DNA of 64,000 bases from Ignavibacteria bacterium. Its GTDB lineage: Bacteria > Bacteroidota > Ignavibacteria > Kapaibacteriales > UBA4661. The notes under the pieces were generated by a model. The model saw only the letters and a program-made list of their open reading frames with translations. It ran no database searches and was not told the DNA's origin. Location of the stretch: contig JAAFIV010000006.1 in the NCBI GenBank assembly GCA_013298775.1, forward strand, positions 116,717 to 180,716, written 5' to 3'. Positions 18,666-29,002 of this stretch are shown here, in pieces (position 1 is the stretch's first letter; each line of letters begins with the position of its first letter). Both the position numbers and the translations under genes were made by a program.

Positions 18666-21479
18666 ATGAATTTTTCCTCCGAATCCTACACGCCCTCCGA
18701 GAAGTTTCAGAAGGACGCAACCTTCATTTTTGAATGCTTCTATGATGTTTTGACCGAACTCGGTGAAAAAGAGCTTGCAGCCTTGCTCCCATGGCAACAA
18801 GCAGGACAAGATATTACCTCTGGAGCGGCATCAAACCTTGCGACGCACCGCGTGGAAATTCCCCGCCGAATGCCGCAAATGTATTCGATTGCCTTCCAAC
18901 TTTTGAACATGATTGAGGAAAATATTGCCGTGCAATACCGCCGCAAGCAAGAGCGTGAACATGGCGTAGGCACTGGGCGCGGGCTATGGCGTAATGTCTT
19001 GAACGGCTTGAAAAATGCGGGCTTGACGGGCGAACAAATTGCCGAAGTTCTCCCACAAATCCACATCGAACCAGTGCTGACGGCGCATCCAACCGAAGCA
19101 AAACGCGCAACCGTGCTGGAGCATTACCGCGAAATGTATTTGCTGCTCGTCAAGCGCGAAAACCAGATGTGGACACCTTTCGAGCGCGAAGTTATTCGCC
19201 GCGATATTTGCTCCGCGCTTGAGCGGCTCTGGCGCACGGGCGATATTTTCTTGGAAAAGCCCGATGTCGGCTCGGAACACCGAAATATGCTCCATTATTT
19301 GAAAAATATGTTTCCCGAAACGCTGACCGTGATGGATGCTCGCTTTCGAGAAATCTGGCAGGAATGCGGCTTCGATGCGAACTTGCTTTCCGTGCGCAAT
19401 GGCGCACCGCGTGTGTCCTTCGGAACATGGGTCGGCGGCGACCGCGATGGACATCCCTTTGTAACAGCAGAAATCACCCGAAACACGCTTCGAGACTTGC
19501 GTTTGAATGCCTTTATCGTACTGCGTCGGCATATTCTCGACCTTGCTGTCAAGCTCAGTATTTCGGGGCGAATGCACACGCCCGTAGAGACGCTCCGCGC
19601 GAAAATTGCTGAATACACCGAACTTCTGGGCGAGCGCGGAAAAGCTGCCGCCGCTCGCAATCAAAACGAGGACATACGCCAGTTTCTGAACCTCATCATG
19701 GCGCGTTTGCCCGTAGATGTGCAGCGCGACCACGCCACGCAGCTCAACGACCACACGGGCGCGTATCGCTTTGCATCGGAACTGGAAGCAGATATTGTAT
19801 TGCTCATGGACGCGCTCGAAAGCATAGGTGCAAAGCGGCTTGTAGAGCATGAAGTCTCGAAAACCTTGCGAGCCGTGAAAACATTCGGCTTCCACCTCGC
19901 CGTGCTGGACATCAGGCAAAATAGCGCGTTCCACGATAACGCTGTTGCGCAACTCCTCAAAAGTGCTGGCGTTCCCAATGGTGAGAATTTTGCGCAATGG
20001 TCGCACGATGAACGGATGAACTTTCTGCGGAAAGAACTCGCCTCGCCGCGTCCTTTCGCGCTTTCGGGGGCGCGAATTGGCAAGGAAGCAGATGCGGTGC
20101 TGGATTGCTACCGCGTCGTGCGCGACCATTACGACGAATACGGCGCGGCGAGCCTAGGCGCACTCATTGTGAGCATGACGCGGAATGTGTCGGATTTGTT
20201 CGTGGTGTATTTGCTTGCCCGCGAAAGTGGACTTGCCTTCAATACCGCACAGGGACTGGTTTGCCGCTTGCCTGTTGTGCCGCTTTTTGAAACGATTGAC
20301 GATTTGCGTGGCAGTGCCGATATTGTGCGGGAATTCCTCGACCACCCAATAACGGTGCGGAGTCTGGCGTTTATTCACAAAGAACCAACGCGGATGTTTC
20401 AGACCGAACGCCCCGTGCAGCAAATCATGGTGGGCTACAGCGACAGCAACAAGGACGGCGGCATTTTAGCAAGCCAGTGGAATTTGTACAAAGCGCAGCA
20501 AGCAATCGCGCAGGTTGGCGAGGAATACGCGTTGGATATTCGCTTTTTCCATGGGCGCGGCGGCACGGTTTCGCGCGGCGCAGGTCCGATGAATAGTTTT
20601 TTGGAAGCCTCACCACCACTCGCACTCACGGGAAATTTCCGCATGACCGAGCAAGGCGAAACGATTGCGCAAAAATACTCCAATCCCCCAACAGCCGCAT
20701 ATAATCTGGAGTTGATGCTCGCGGGCGTTACCAATGCGACCTTGCGCAACAAGCACGGATTGAAGCGGCAGCACCTCTTTGACCCGTTTTTGGGGCATTT
20801 CGCCGATTACAGCCGCAAAGTGTATGAATCGCTCATCCACGCGCCTGATTTTATGACCTTTTACGGGCAAGCCACGCCGATTGACGCGCTTGAACAAAAC
20901 CGCATCGGCTCCCGTCCCTCGCGGCGCACGGGCAATCGCACCCTTGCTGACTTGCGAGCAATTCCTTGGGTGTTTGCGTGGAATCAGTCGCGGTACTACA
21001 TTCCAAGCTGGTTCGGCGTTGGTTCGACCTTGGAAATGCTGATGACCGAGCAGTCAGACTACTTCGAGCGTGTGCGTACTGCCTTGCCGAATTGGACGCT
21101 GTTGCAATACGTCTTGGGCAACGTCGAAACTGGTCTTGCCTCCGTGAACACCGATGTCATGCGGCTTTACGCGGATTTGGTCGAAGACGCTGGCATTCGT
21201 GAACGCTTTTTCTCCATGATTTTGAGCGAATACGCCCGCACTCGCACAATGCTCACGATTTTACTTGGTGGGAAATTCGAGGAACGCCGCCCAAAGCTGC
21301 ATATTTCCTTGCATCTCCGCGACCAAGCACTCGGCATTTTGCACCGGCAGCAAGCCGCACTCTTGCGGCAATGGCGCGAACAGCAGAAACAAGGCGACAC
21401 CGAAGGCGCAGACAAGTCGCTGATGGATTTATTTATGACGATAAATGCCATTTCAAGCGGGCTGCGGAATACGGGTTGA
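18666..21479 (+). CDS. ppc: Phosphoenolpyruvate carboxylase
   Basis: 937 residues, the usual bacterial length. The catalytic histidine is His141 in EPVLTAHPTEAKRATV; the second conserved site is GYSDSNKDGG (about residues 589-598), followed by FHGRGGTVSRGAGP (about 620-633). The C-terminus ends in the family's hallmark RNTG. It carboxylates PEP with bicarbonate to oxaloacetate, refilling the TCA cycle. I chose ATG 18666 over the open frame from 18510 because family similarity begins with the SEKFQKDATF region and a promoter-like sequence occupies the upstream part. It is transcribed alone. Confidence 0.96.
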   Translation: MNFSSESYTPSEKFQKDATFIFECFYDVLTELGEKELAALLPWQQAGQDITSGAASNLATHRVEIPRRMPQMYSIAFQLLNMIEENIAVQYRRKQEREHGVGTGRGLWRNVLNGLKNAGLTGEQIAEVLPQIHIEPVLTAHPTEAKRATVLEHYREMYLLLVKRENQMWTPFEREVIRRDICSALERLWRTGDIFLEKPDVGSEHRNMLHYLKNMFPETLTVMDARFREIWQECGFDANLLSVRNGAPRVSFGTWVGGDRDGHPFVTAEITRNTLRDLRLNAFIVLRRHILDLAVKLSISGRMHTPVETLRAKIAEYTELLGERGKAAAARNQNEDIRQFLNLIMARLPVDVQRDHATQLNDHTGAYRFASELEADIVLLMDALESIGAKRLVEHEVSKTLRAVKTFGFHLAVLDIRQNSAFHDNAVAQLLKSAGVPNGENFAQWSHDERMNFLRKELASPRPFALSGARIGKEADAVLDCYRVVRDHYDEYGAASLGALIVSMTRNVSDLFVVYLLARESGLAFNTAQGLVCRLPVVPLFETIDDLRGSADIVREFLDHPITVRSLAFIHKEPTRMFQTERPVQQIMVGYSDSNKDGGILASQWNLYKAQQAIAQVGEEYALDIRFFHGRGGTVSRGAGPMNSFLEASPPLALTGNFRMTEQGETIAQKYSNPPTAAYNLELMLAGVTNATLRNKHGLKRQHLFDPFLGHFADYSRKVYESLIHAPDFMTFYGQATPIDALEQNRIGSRPSRRTGNRTLADLRAIPWVFAWNQSRYYIPSWFGVGSTLEMLMTEQSDYFERVRTALPNWTLLQYVLGNVETGLASVNTDVMRLYADLVEDAGIRERFFSMILSEYARTRTMLTILLGGKFEERRPKLHISLHLRDQALGILHRQQAALLRQWREQQKQGDTEGADKSLMDLFMTINAISSGLRNTG

Positions 21480-21514
21480 TGCGCGTTGCGCAAGCCCCCT
21501 AAGAACGTGGCTGA

Positions 21515-21650
21515 CTCCACGATTCTTACCATTACGCAGTAATTATGAACAATATCTGCAAGGAACGCAGATGCGAGGACTCAATATCCTGATAGTCTTG
21601 GTCTCATCTGCGTTCCAATAATCGTTGTGTACTCCAAGAATCACGTACTG
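21515..21650. repeat. Family D repeat (copy D2)
   Basis: It begins around ACGATTCTTACCATTACGC and ends CCAAGAATCACGTACTG, with the inner pair GAACGCAGATG / CATCTGCGTTCC and ATCCTGATAGTCT. It has the same orientation as D3 at 33611 but is shorter. It lies directly 3' of ppc. Confidence 0.75.
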
Positions 21651-21663
21651 ATATACTTAATGA

Positions 21664-21806
21664 TTCACCTTACGCATACCACCCTCACCCAACCCTCTCC
21701 CAGAGGGAGAGGGCTTCAGACCTAGTTCTCATCAACCCTCGCCCTCTGGGAGAGGGTCTCGCGCAGCGAGGGGTGAGGGCAAATGTGAGGTTATGCGTAA
21801 GGTGAG
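21664..21806. mobile_element. Miniature element with (T/C)TCACCTTACGCATA ends carrying a family B module (B1)
   Basis: 143 bp. The ends TTCACCTTACGCATA and TTATGCGTAAGGTGAG are inverted repeats, and TTAATGA directly repeats outside both (21657-21663 and 21807-21813), consistent with a 7-bp target duplication. The interior is the family B module (CCCTCACCCAACCCTCTCCC ... GCGAGGGGTGAGGG) that also fills the elements at 46580 and 58130, which have different ends. Confidence 0.75.
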
Positions 21807-21813
21807 TTAATGA

Positions 21814-22086
21814 AAATAAAGTACAATTAAAACACCCCACCTCAAAACCTCCCAAAGCTGCGTGACGACAGTCTTTTCCACCCAAACAAACTTCGTGCGC
21901 TCCAAGAACATTACAGAAACGTAATTTTTCTGCTCTTTCCCACAAAAAACGGTGATGCTCCTCACTGTTCTGCTTCTCTATTATTTCCTATTTTTGCTAT
22001 TGATATAGCTCTTGAGTTCAATCATGCAGCCTCCAACGTCGGAGCGAGATTTTGTACAAATTATGGCGTTTTATCTCAATTACAGC
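21814..22086. other. AT-rich intergenic stretch without recognised gene
   Basis: About 270 bases between element B1 and the promoter of the giant secreted protein. I see no open frame with coding character, no tRNA and no strong hairpin. Confidence 0.5.
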
Positions 22087-22118
22087 TTTGATAATGTTCT
22101 AAAAAATATGTAGTTTAG
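22087..22118 (+). promoter_or_regulatory. Candidate promoter for the giant secreted protein
   Basis: TTTG (22087-22090), 20-base spacer, TAGTTTAG (22111-22118; one mismatch to TAnnTTTG). It implies a 5' leader of about 190 bases before ATG 22315. Confidence 0.45.
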
Positions 22119-22314
22119 CACCTTGTTTTCAATATGTGAATATACTTACAAAAACACTCATTCTTTTGAATTCAACTTCGCGAAAACTTGTGCCAGTAAA
22201 CGCTTCTTTTGTAATTGGTTATCCGCTTTTTATTCTTACTATTGTTGTAATGTTTATCCTTACGGCATAAAGTTTATTCGTTATTTTTCATTTTTTGTAT
22301 TTCCACTATTATCT

Positions 22315-25300
22315 ATGAATACCTCGTATTCCGACGTTTCGCGTGCCTCTTCGCCCGCAAATGTCAATCGTCCGGGTAGTGTGCCACACCCTTCTTCCCA
22401 AGTTCGGCATAGCTTTTCCGCTCTTCATTATTCGTTTGTATTGTTGCTGATTGCGCTTGCGTCGTTTTTGCCGCAGCGTGGTATGGCGCAGGTGTTGGAT
22501 CCGCTGATGACCTTCGCTGGTATGTTTAATGGTTTCAATGCCGAAGTACGCGATGTTTTGCAGATTCCAAGCGGTGCGGACGCTGGTAAATTACTCGTTG
22601 TTGGTAACTTTACGAATTATCGTGGGACTGCTATCAATCGCGTAGCACGCCTCAATACGGATGGTACGCTGGATGCCACATTCACCCCGCCACCTGTTGG
22701 TGTGATTGGTGGTCAAGTGAACAGTGTTGGACTGACCAGTACAGGACAGATTATGATTGGTGGCGTATTCACAAACGGCAACCAAGATTATCTCGCTCGT
22801 TTGAATGCAAATGGTACGTTGGATGCTACGTATGTCAATACTGGTATTCTTGATAATACTGTCCGCGCATTGGCGGTAGATGCTTCTGACCGAACCGTTG
22901 TTGTGGGCGAATTTACTGCACCTTATAACCGTATTGCACGCTTTACAACAACTGGTGCTTTAGATGCCGTCGGTAATTTTAACCCTGGAACGGGCTTCGC
23001 GGGCGGCTTTACCGCAGAAGCATTAGCTATTGACGGTATGGGTCGAATTATCGTGGGTGGCGACTTTTCGTCCTTCAACGGTGCCACGCGTAATCGTATT
23101 GCACGCCTTACCGCAGCAGGGGCAGATGACGGCACCACATTCGGTACAGGTTTTGACAATCGTGTAGCGGAAGTACGCATTGACGGAACAAATATTTATG
23201 TCGGTGGTGATTTTACGACGTTCAATGGTACACCACGTAATCGTATCGCTCGCCTCGTTGCTGCTGGTACATTAGATGCAGCCTTCAACCCGGGAACGGG
23301 CTTTAATGCGGCAGTGAATACCATTGCCATTGAAACACCAGGTGGACGCGTGTATGTGGGTGGTGGTTTTGCCACCTATAATGGTACAGCACGAGCAAAC
23401 ATTGCCCGCATCAGTAACGCTGGTGCGATTGACTTTCGCTTCAACCCAGGCACTGGTTTTGATAACTCTGTAACAAAACTTATTGTACAAACAGATGGTA
23501 AACTGGTGGTTGGCGGACGTTTTCAAAACTATAACACTACTGCTGGACGCGGTCGCATTGCTCGCTTTGCGTATGCCGCAGCACTTGATGTACAAGGGCG
23601 TATCTTCTCAGAGCGTACTCAGAATGACGGTCAAACCACCGATGTACTCAATCTCACACTCGGACCAGCAGCCCCCACCGCTCCGCTCGACCTTGAAGAA
23701 TGGACAGGGGCAGTTGCGAATGGTTCGGATTTCACCCTTGGCACACATTACCAAATAGTCAGTGGCACAGTACCACCAGGTATGACATTGGCTATCCAAA
23801 AGGTGAGCAATAAAACTGCTCAGGTTCGCATTACTGGTACAGCTGGTGCGCATGCCAATATCAACGACGTAAACAATCTTGGTATTCGCTGGCTCGATGC
23901 CGCTTTGATTGGCAACAACGCCGCAGGTGTAGAAAACCTCAATACCGACCCTACAACAGGCGTTCAACGTGTCTTCATCATTGATTTCCGCGACCCTGCT
24001 ACTGCTGCCTACACAGGACCAATGTTCACCGAAACCTTTGCCAATAACGGCACAATGGCGGGAACTCGCACCGTTACGCTCACCAACGCCATGTTCCGCA
24101 CTTCGCTTACCACAAGCGCAACGTTCGCGGCAGGAGCCGATTATATGGTTACAGGTGTTCCACTAGGTCATACCTTCGCTATTACCAAGACGGGCGCGAA
24201 TACTGCTACTTTTGCACTTACAGGCATGGCTGCCCCGCACACGACCGCAGAAAACAGCAACGTACAGATTACGTGGAATACGGCTGCTTTTGAAGGTATT
24301 GCCACTGCGAGCATCACGGGTATTAACGGTGTGATGAATACGGCAACGTTCCTGAATCCAGCAACGGCGGCGTACTCAGGCACCATCTTCCCCGAAGCGG
24401 CTGTAAATAATGGAACAATTACCCAAACCCGCACCGTTACGCTCACCAACGACAACTGGCTGAATTCTATTCCGAATGCAACAGTTCTCACGGCTGGTAC
24501 ACACTATAATCTTACTGGTGCTGCTGTTCCAGCGGGTTTGACATTCCGCGCTACGAAAACAAGCAATACCGTTGTAACGCTTGATTTCACCGGTACAGCA
24601 GGAGCGCACGCCAACGCGAACGACGTGGCAGGTATTCTCGTGAATTTCACAAATGCTGTGCTGGAAAGCAATAATGCGGCTGGTGTAACAGGCTTGCCTG
24701 GCAATCTTTCGATTGACTTTAATGACCCAACACCGCAAGTAACCTATTCTGGCACAACCTTCCAGGAAGATTTTCCGATGAACAATGGTTCTGTGCCGAC
24801 TACACGCACCATTACACTTGCGAACGACACATGGACAATGCCTGATGGACCGCTTACTGCTGGCGTACACTACAACGTAGCCAACGTACCAGCAGGTTTG
24901 ACGGCGACCGTGAACAAAGTGGGCTTAGTATTGACCGTTGCTCTCACAGGTAATGCAGCCCCACACACCATTGCTGCAAACACTGCGACGATGCAGTTCA
25001 CATTCTTGAATGCTGCCGTAACGAGCAATAATGCGGCTGGTGTTATTAACCTAAACACTACGCCGCTTTCAGTTACCTTCGGCGATGCAATCACGATGTT
25101 TACGAATGCAATGCCGCCGAATGGCTCTACATCTATTGCCTACACGCATACATTCACCTCCAATGGCTCTCCCGCTTCTACCTTTGCCTTGCAAACAGGC
25201 ACATTGCCCCCAGGTTTGACATTGAACGCTGCAACAGGCGTACTTTCTGGTACACCGACCGTAGCGGGACCATACATGTTTACTATTCGTGCGAGCAATG

Positions 25301-28300
25301 GCGTAGGCACTGGTTTCTTCGACCAAGCATATACCGTTACCATCGGTGCTGGCACGGCTCCGACAATGTTCACTTCTGCTGCGCCGCCAAACGGCTTGCC
25401 AGCAACAGCGTACACGCACACATTCGTTGCCAATGGTGCGCCCGCACCAACAAGCTACACTGTTACCGCGGGTGCATTGCCAGGTGGCTTGACACTGAAT
25501 GCAGCAACGGGCGTTGTTTCTGGTATGCCAGCTGCAAACGGTGTGTTTAACTTTACTGTTCGCGCAGACAACGGCGTAGGTACATTCGACCAACCTTTCA
25601 CGATTAACGTTGGTGCTGGTACAACGATGGTAACATCAGCTTTTCCGCCAACAGGTAATTTAACAACGCCATACACGCACACCTTTACAGGCAATGGTTC
25701 TCCGCTTGCGAATAACTTCACTGTTACAGCAGGAGCATTGCCACCAGGCTTGACGCTGAACGCTGCAACAGGCGTACTTTCTGGTACACCGACCGCGCTT
25801 GGTCCGTACAATTTCACTGTCCAAGCTGGAAACGGCTTTGGTACGGCAACGCAAGCCATTACATTGCAAATTGACCCCGCAAACATTGCTCCAACCGCGT
25901 TTACTAGCACTGCACCGCCAGCAACAGGCACAGTAGGAACAAACTATTCGCACACCTTCGTTGCAAATGGTACTCCTACACCCTTCTACACATTAGCTTC
26001 TGGCACATTGCCACCAGGGCTTGCGCTGAATCCAATTACAGGCGTACTCACTGGCACACCGACACTGAATGGTACCTACGGTCCTATCACAGTGCGTGCC
26101 TTGAATATTGCAGGAAACACGGTTTCTCCACCATTTACAATTACGGTCAATAACGCGCCACCACCAACACCGCCTGTGGTCACGCCGCCAGTAACTCCCG
26201 CGCCTCCGGCTCCACCAACTGCGTTCGCGCTTGGTCAAAGCCCGATTCCGATTGGAAGCTCTGTTGGTTTGCCATACGCTTTGCCCGTCATTGCCAATGG
26301 TAATCCCGCACCGACCTACTCCGTAACAGGTGGCGGCTTGCCTCCAGGCGTTACATTGTCGCCAAGTGGCGTTTTGAGTGGCACGCCAACGCAAGAAGGC
26401 ACGTACACCTTCACCGTACAAGCCGCAAACAGTCTCGGTTCGCATCCCGCAACCTTTGTGATGACGGTTGGTCCGCCACGCCCACTTGTCACCGCTATTT
26501 CTCAAAACACAGGTTCCATTGGCGACCGTGTTGTGATTACGGGCTACAACCTCGGCAATGCGCAAACCGTCCTTATTGGCGGCGTTCCAGCAACGAGCTT
26601 TACGATTGATAATAATAATCAAATCACCGCAACCGTTGGTAATGGAAACACTGGTCCAATTACCGTCCGTACACCAAATGGTACAACGTCATCGGCAGAT
26701 GTCTTTACCTTTATTCAGCCGCTTGTGCCAGAGTTGTTCTCAGCATCGCCGAATCCGATTGTTACTGGTCCGGGCAATTATCCGATGACCGTTGAAGGTC
26801 GGAATTTGTCTCCATTTGGTTCATTTGCTGTTGAGCCAGTAAATCGCCCAGGCTTCCGTTTACCGGTGCAGGTTACTTCTCTCAACAGTTCACAAGCAAC
26901 GCTGAATTTGCCCGTTGCAAGCCGCACACCAGGAACAAATCGCATTCTGTACACCCTTGGCAACAACACTGTTTCCACGACCTTTGCGGTGATTGCTGCT
27001 CCGGCACCATTCATCAGCAATCTCAGTGTAAACTCGACTGTTGCAAGTGCGCTCCCATTTTCAACGGTTTTGACGGGTGGTAATTACTTCACCAATGGCT
27101 TGGCATCACTGACGGTGAATGGTCAGCCAGCTCGCGGCGAGGTGTTTAATTCAATGCGTGCTGTTGTAGAAATTCCGCGCAGTTTGAACATCATCGGCTC
27201 GGATGTGCGTGTGCGTCTGACGAACTTCGACGGACAATTCACCGAAGCAACCGTGCGCGTAAACTCGCTTCCCGCACCGATTATTAACACTGTTACGCCA
27301 ATATGGAACGGCAATTCGCAACAACTTATTTTGAATGGGAATAACTATCAGCCAGGTGCGATTGTCCGCTTGCAAGGTCGTGAACTTCGTGTGTTGGAGG
27401 CTTCTCCAACGCAACTAACCGTGCAGGTTCCAGACGGATTCCAACGCCCAACCCCCACCGAAGAATCGTGGGTATTGGAAGTGCAAAATCCTGATACACA
27501 AAAATATGCGTATCGCATTGCACCAGTGCTTCTTTTGCCGCCAACGCAATCCGGAAACTCATGCGCAAGCTGTCCCGCAGCCCCCACGCCCGAGTTGATT
27601 AGCGCAGCACCACAAGAAATTGTGACGAGCGAAGAAGATTATACCATCACTGTAACAGGGAAAAACATGCCGCCAAGCGCGTCCTTCCGCGTGGAATCAG
27701 CGTTGGGCAATGGTGTGTCGTATCCGGCGGTGGTAGAATCTATCAGCCCCGACCGCGCTGTTTTGCGCTTTCCGGGTGCGAGTCGTAAAATTGGTCCGCA
27801 ACGTATTATTATGAATGCAGGGCGCACAGCGTCTTCGACAGGATTCAATATCCTTCCAGGTCGCCGTCCAGTGATTACCTCACTCAGCGTTCCGACGACA
27901 ACCGCCACAGGACAAGCATTCACAATACTTGTCAATGGAAGTGGCTTCTTTACAATACCTCCAGCCGTGATTACGGGTGATAATGGACGCATCTTGAAAT
28001 CGCGCATTGTGAGCAATAATCAAGCAGTCGTGGAAATTCCCGCCGATATGAATGTACCGGGGTCACCGATTCCGCTTCGCCTCACTAATGCCGATACACA
28101 ATTCGCTGAAACCTCGCTTGCTATCACTGCTGCCGACCCGCTCACGATTCGCAGTGTGCAGCCCGCACGCTTTACCGAAACAACGATTGAATACCTCGTG
28201 CGTGGCACAGGCTTCTATCCTACTTCTCGCGTAAGCATCAACGACCGCCCTGTGCGAGTACGCATGGTGCAATCAACAGAGATGGTGGTAGAATACCCAC

Positions 28301-28764
28301 GCTCTGCGCCCGCACCAACGCGTCCAGGCGAAAGCACAGCACTCCGCATTCAAAACATTGATGGTCAGTGCGCAAGCTACTGTATGGATGCTGCGCTCTT
28401 CACGCCTCCGAGCGGTCCTGGCATTGGCATTGGAAGTGTGAATAACAAAATCGGTTCAGAGTCGCATTCTGGCTCATCTGCAAATGATGTTGCCAATAGC
28501 ACAAGCCTCAGCAATGTGAGTGTATTTCCGAATCCGACCGATGAGAATATCACCGTACAGTTCCCCGTCGAAAAGTCAGGAGCAGTGCGCTTGAGCGTGA
28601 AAGATATGCTTGGGCGTGTTGTGGTAGAGCCATCGGAAGAGACCTTCCAAAGCGGCATGGCATCGAAGTCGCTTTCGCTGGGTACATTGCCTCAGGGTGT
28701 GTACTTTGTGGAGCTTCAGCAGCAGTCTCGCCGCACGGTGATGAAAGTAGTCAAGCAACGCTAA
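22315..28764 (+). CDS. Giant type IX secreted multidomain protein (delta-60 repeats, Ig-like and IPT/TIG domains)
   Basis: 2149 residues. Order: hydrophilic start and signal helix (about 37-60, YSFVLLLIALASFLPQRGMA); about six delta-60 propeller-like repeats (66-420; VGGDFTTFNGTPRNRIARL pattern); about four ~130-residue repeats (436-920; YSGTxFxE...NNGxxxxTRT(V/I)TLxND); several putative-Ig (He_PIG) units (927-1279; LPPGLTLNAATGVLSGTP); a Pro-rich linker (1281-1301); another He_PIG unit; an IPT/TIG domain (1391-1469); further Ig-like repeats; and a C-terminal type IX sorting domain (from about 2066; VSVFPNPTDENITV ... GVYFVELQ). It probably acts as a surface adhesin or matrix protein. The frame is open from 22123, but the Met before the signal helix at 22315 fits best. 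The gene is monocistronic with a strong terminator after it. Confidence 0.92.
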   Translation: MNTSYSDVSRASSPANVNRPGSVPHPSSQVRHSFSALHYSFVLLLIALASFLPQRGMAQVLDPLMTFAGMFNGFNAEVRDVLQIPSGADAGKLLVVGNFTNYRGTAINRVARLNTDGTLDATFTPPPVGVIGGQVNSVGLTSTGQIMIGGVFTNGNQDYLARLNANGTLDATYVNTGILDNTVRALAVDASDRTVVVGEFTAPYNRIARFTTTGALDAVGNFNPGTGFAGGFTAEALAIDGMGRIIVGGDFSSFNGATRNRIARLTAAGADDGTTFGTGFDNRVAEVRIDGTNIYVGGDFTTFNGTPRNRIARLVAAGTLDAAFNPGTGFNAAVNTIAIETPGGRVYVGGGFATYNGTARANIARISNAGAIDFRFNPGTGFDNSVTKLIVQTDGKLVVGGRFQNYNTTAGRGRIARFAYAAALDVQGRIFSERTQNDGQTTDVLNLTLGPAAPTAPLDLEEWTGAVANGSDFTLGTHYQIVSGTVPPGMTLAIQKVSNKTAQVRITGTAGAHANINDVNNLGIRWLDAALIGNNAAGVENLNTDPTTGVQRVFIIDFRDPATAAYTGPMFTETFANNGTMAGTRTVTLTNAMFRTSLTTSATFAAGADYMVTGVPLGHTFAITKTGANTATFALTGMAAPHTTAENSNVQITWNTAAFEGIATASITGINGVMNTATFLNPATAAYSGTIFPEAAVNNGTITQTRTVTLTNDNWLNSIPNATVLTAGTHYNLTGAAVPAGLTFRATKTSNTVVTLDFTGTAGAHANANDVAGILVNFTNAVLESNNAAGVTGLPGNLSIDFNDPTPQVTYSGTTFQEDFPMNNGSVPTTRTITLANDTWTMPDGPLTAGVHYNVANVPAGLTATVNKVGLVLTVALTGNAAPHTIAANTATMQFTFLNAAVTSNNAAGVINLNTTPLSVTFGDAITMFTNAMPPNGSTSIAYTHTFTSNGSPASTFALQTGTLPPGLTLNAATGVLSGTPTVAGPYMFTIRASNGVGTGFFDQAYTVTIGAGTAPTMFTSAAPPNGLPATAYTHTFVANGAPAPTSYTVTAGALPGGLTLNAATGVVSGMPAANGVFNFTVRADNGVGTFDQPFTINVGAGTTMVTSAFPPTGNLTTPYTHTFTGNGSPLANNFTVTAGALPPGLTLNAATGVLSGTPTALGPYNFTVQAGNGFGTATQAITLQIDPANIAPTAFTSTAPPATGTVGTNYSHTFVANGTPTPFYTLASGTLPPGLALNPITGVLTGTPTLNGTYGPITVRALNIAGNTVSPPFTITVNNAPPPTPPVVTPPVTPAPPAPPTAFALGQSPIPIGSSVGLPYALPVIANGNPAPTYSVTGGGLPPGVTLSPSGVLSGTPTQEGTYTFTVQAANSLGSHPATFVMTVGPPRPLVTAISQNTGSIGDRVVITGYNLGNAQTVLIGGVPATSFTIDNNNQITATVGNGNTGPITVRTPNGTTSSADVFTFIQPLVPELFSASPNPIVTGPGNYPMTVEGRNLSPFGSFAVEPVNRPGFRLPVQVTSLNSSQATLNLPVASRTPGTNRILYTLGNNTVSTTFAVIAAPAPFISNLSVNSTVASALPFSTVLTGGNYFTNGLASLTVNGQPARGEVFNSMRAVVEIPRSLNIIGSDVRVRLTNFDGQFTEATVRVNSLPAPIINTVTPIWNGNSQQLILNGNNYQPGAIVRLQGRELRVLEASPTQLTVQVPDGFQRPTPTEESWVLEVQNPDTQKYAYRIAPVLLLPPTQSGNSCASCPAAPTPELISAAPQEIVTSEEDYTITVTGKNMPPSASFRVESALGNGVSYPAVVESISPDRAVLRFPGASRKIGPQRIIMNAGRTASSTGFNILPGRRPVITSLSVPTTTATGQAFTILVNGSGFFTIPPAVITGDNGRILKSRIVSNNQAVVEIPADMNVPGSPIPLRLTNADTQFAETSLAITAADPLTIRSVQPARFTETTIEYLVRGTGFYPTSRVSINDRPVRVRMVQSTEMVVEYPRSAPAPTRPGESTALRIQNIDGQCASYCMDAALFTPPSGPGIGIGSVNNKIGSESHSGSSANDVANSTSLSNVSVFPNPTDENITVQFPVEKSGAVRLSVKDMLGRVVVEPSEETFQSGMASKSLSLGTLPQGVYFVELQQQSRRTVMKVVKQR

Positions 28765-28878
28765 TGTTTGTTGGAGTGAGGCTCTGACTTCTTGACGCAA
28801 CGCCGTCACAGTCAGGGTCTCACGTTCATTTCCGTAGGAGATGATGCAGCGAGAGCTTCAGACAAATACGGCAATAAC

Positions 28879-28918
28879 AAAAAAGCCTGTTCCTTCACAT
28901 AAAGGAACAGGCTTTTTT
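28879..28918. terminator. Strong bidirectional rho-independent terminator
   Basis: A perfect 17-bp stem (AAAAAAGCCTGTTCCTT with its complement, 28879-28895 and 28902-28918) and a 6-base loop. T-runs on both strands let it end the giant gene (plus) and phaE (minus). Confidence 0.92.
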
Positions 28919-29002
28919 ATTCATTGAGTAGATTTGATGCGGCTTTCAAGGCTTTGCGTTTTTTACGCTTCAGCCCTCAGATTTCAGCCTTCAAACCTTA
29001 CA

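Noticed and set aside
18984..20129. 381-codon open frame antisense inside ppc
   Set aside because: Shadow of a strongly conserved gene; no recognised domain and no start context.
28774..28822. Imperfect hairpin GTGAGGCTCTGAC ... GTCAGGGTCTCAC after the giant gene as a terminator
   Set aside because: Two mismatches, a long loop and no T-run; the perfect terminator at 28879 explains the region better.
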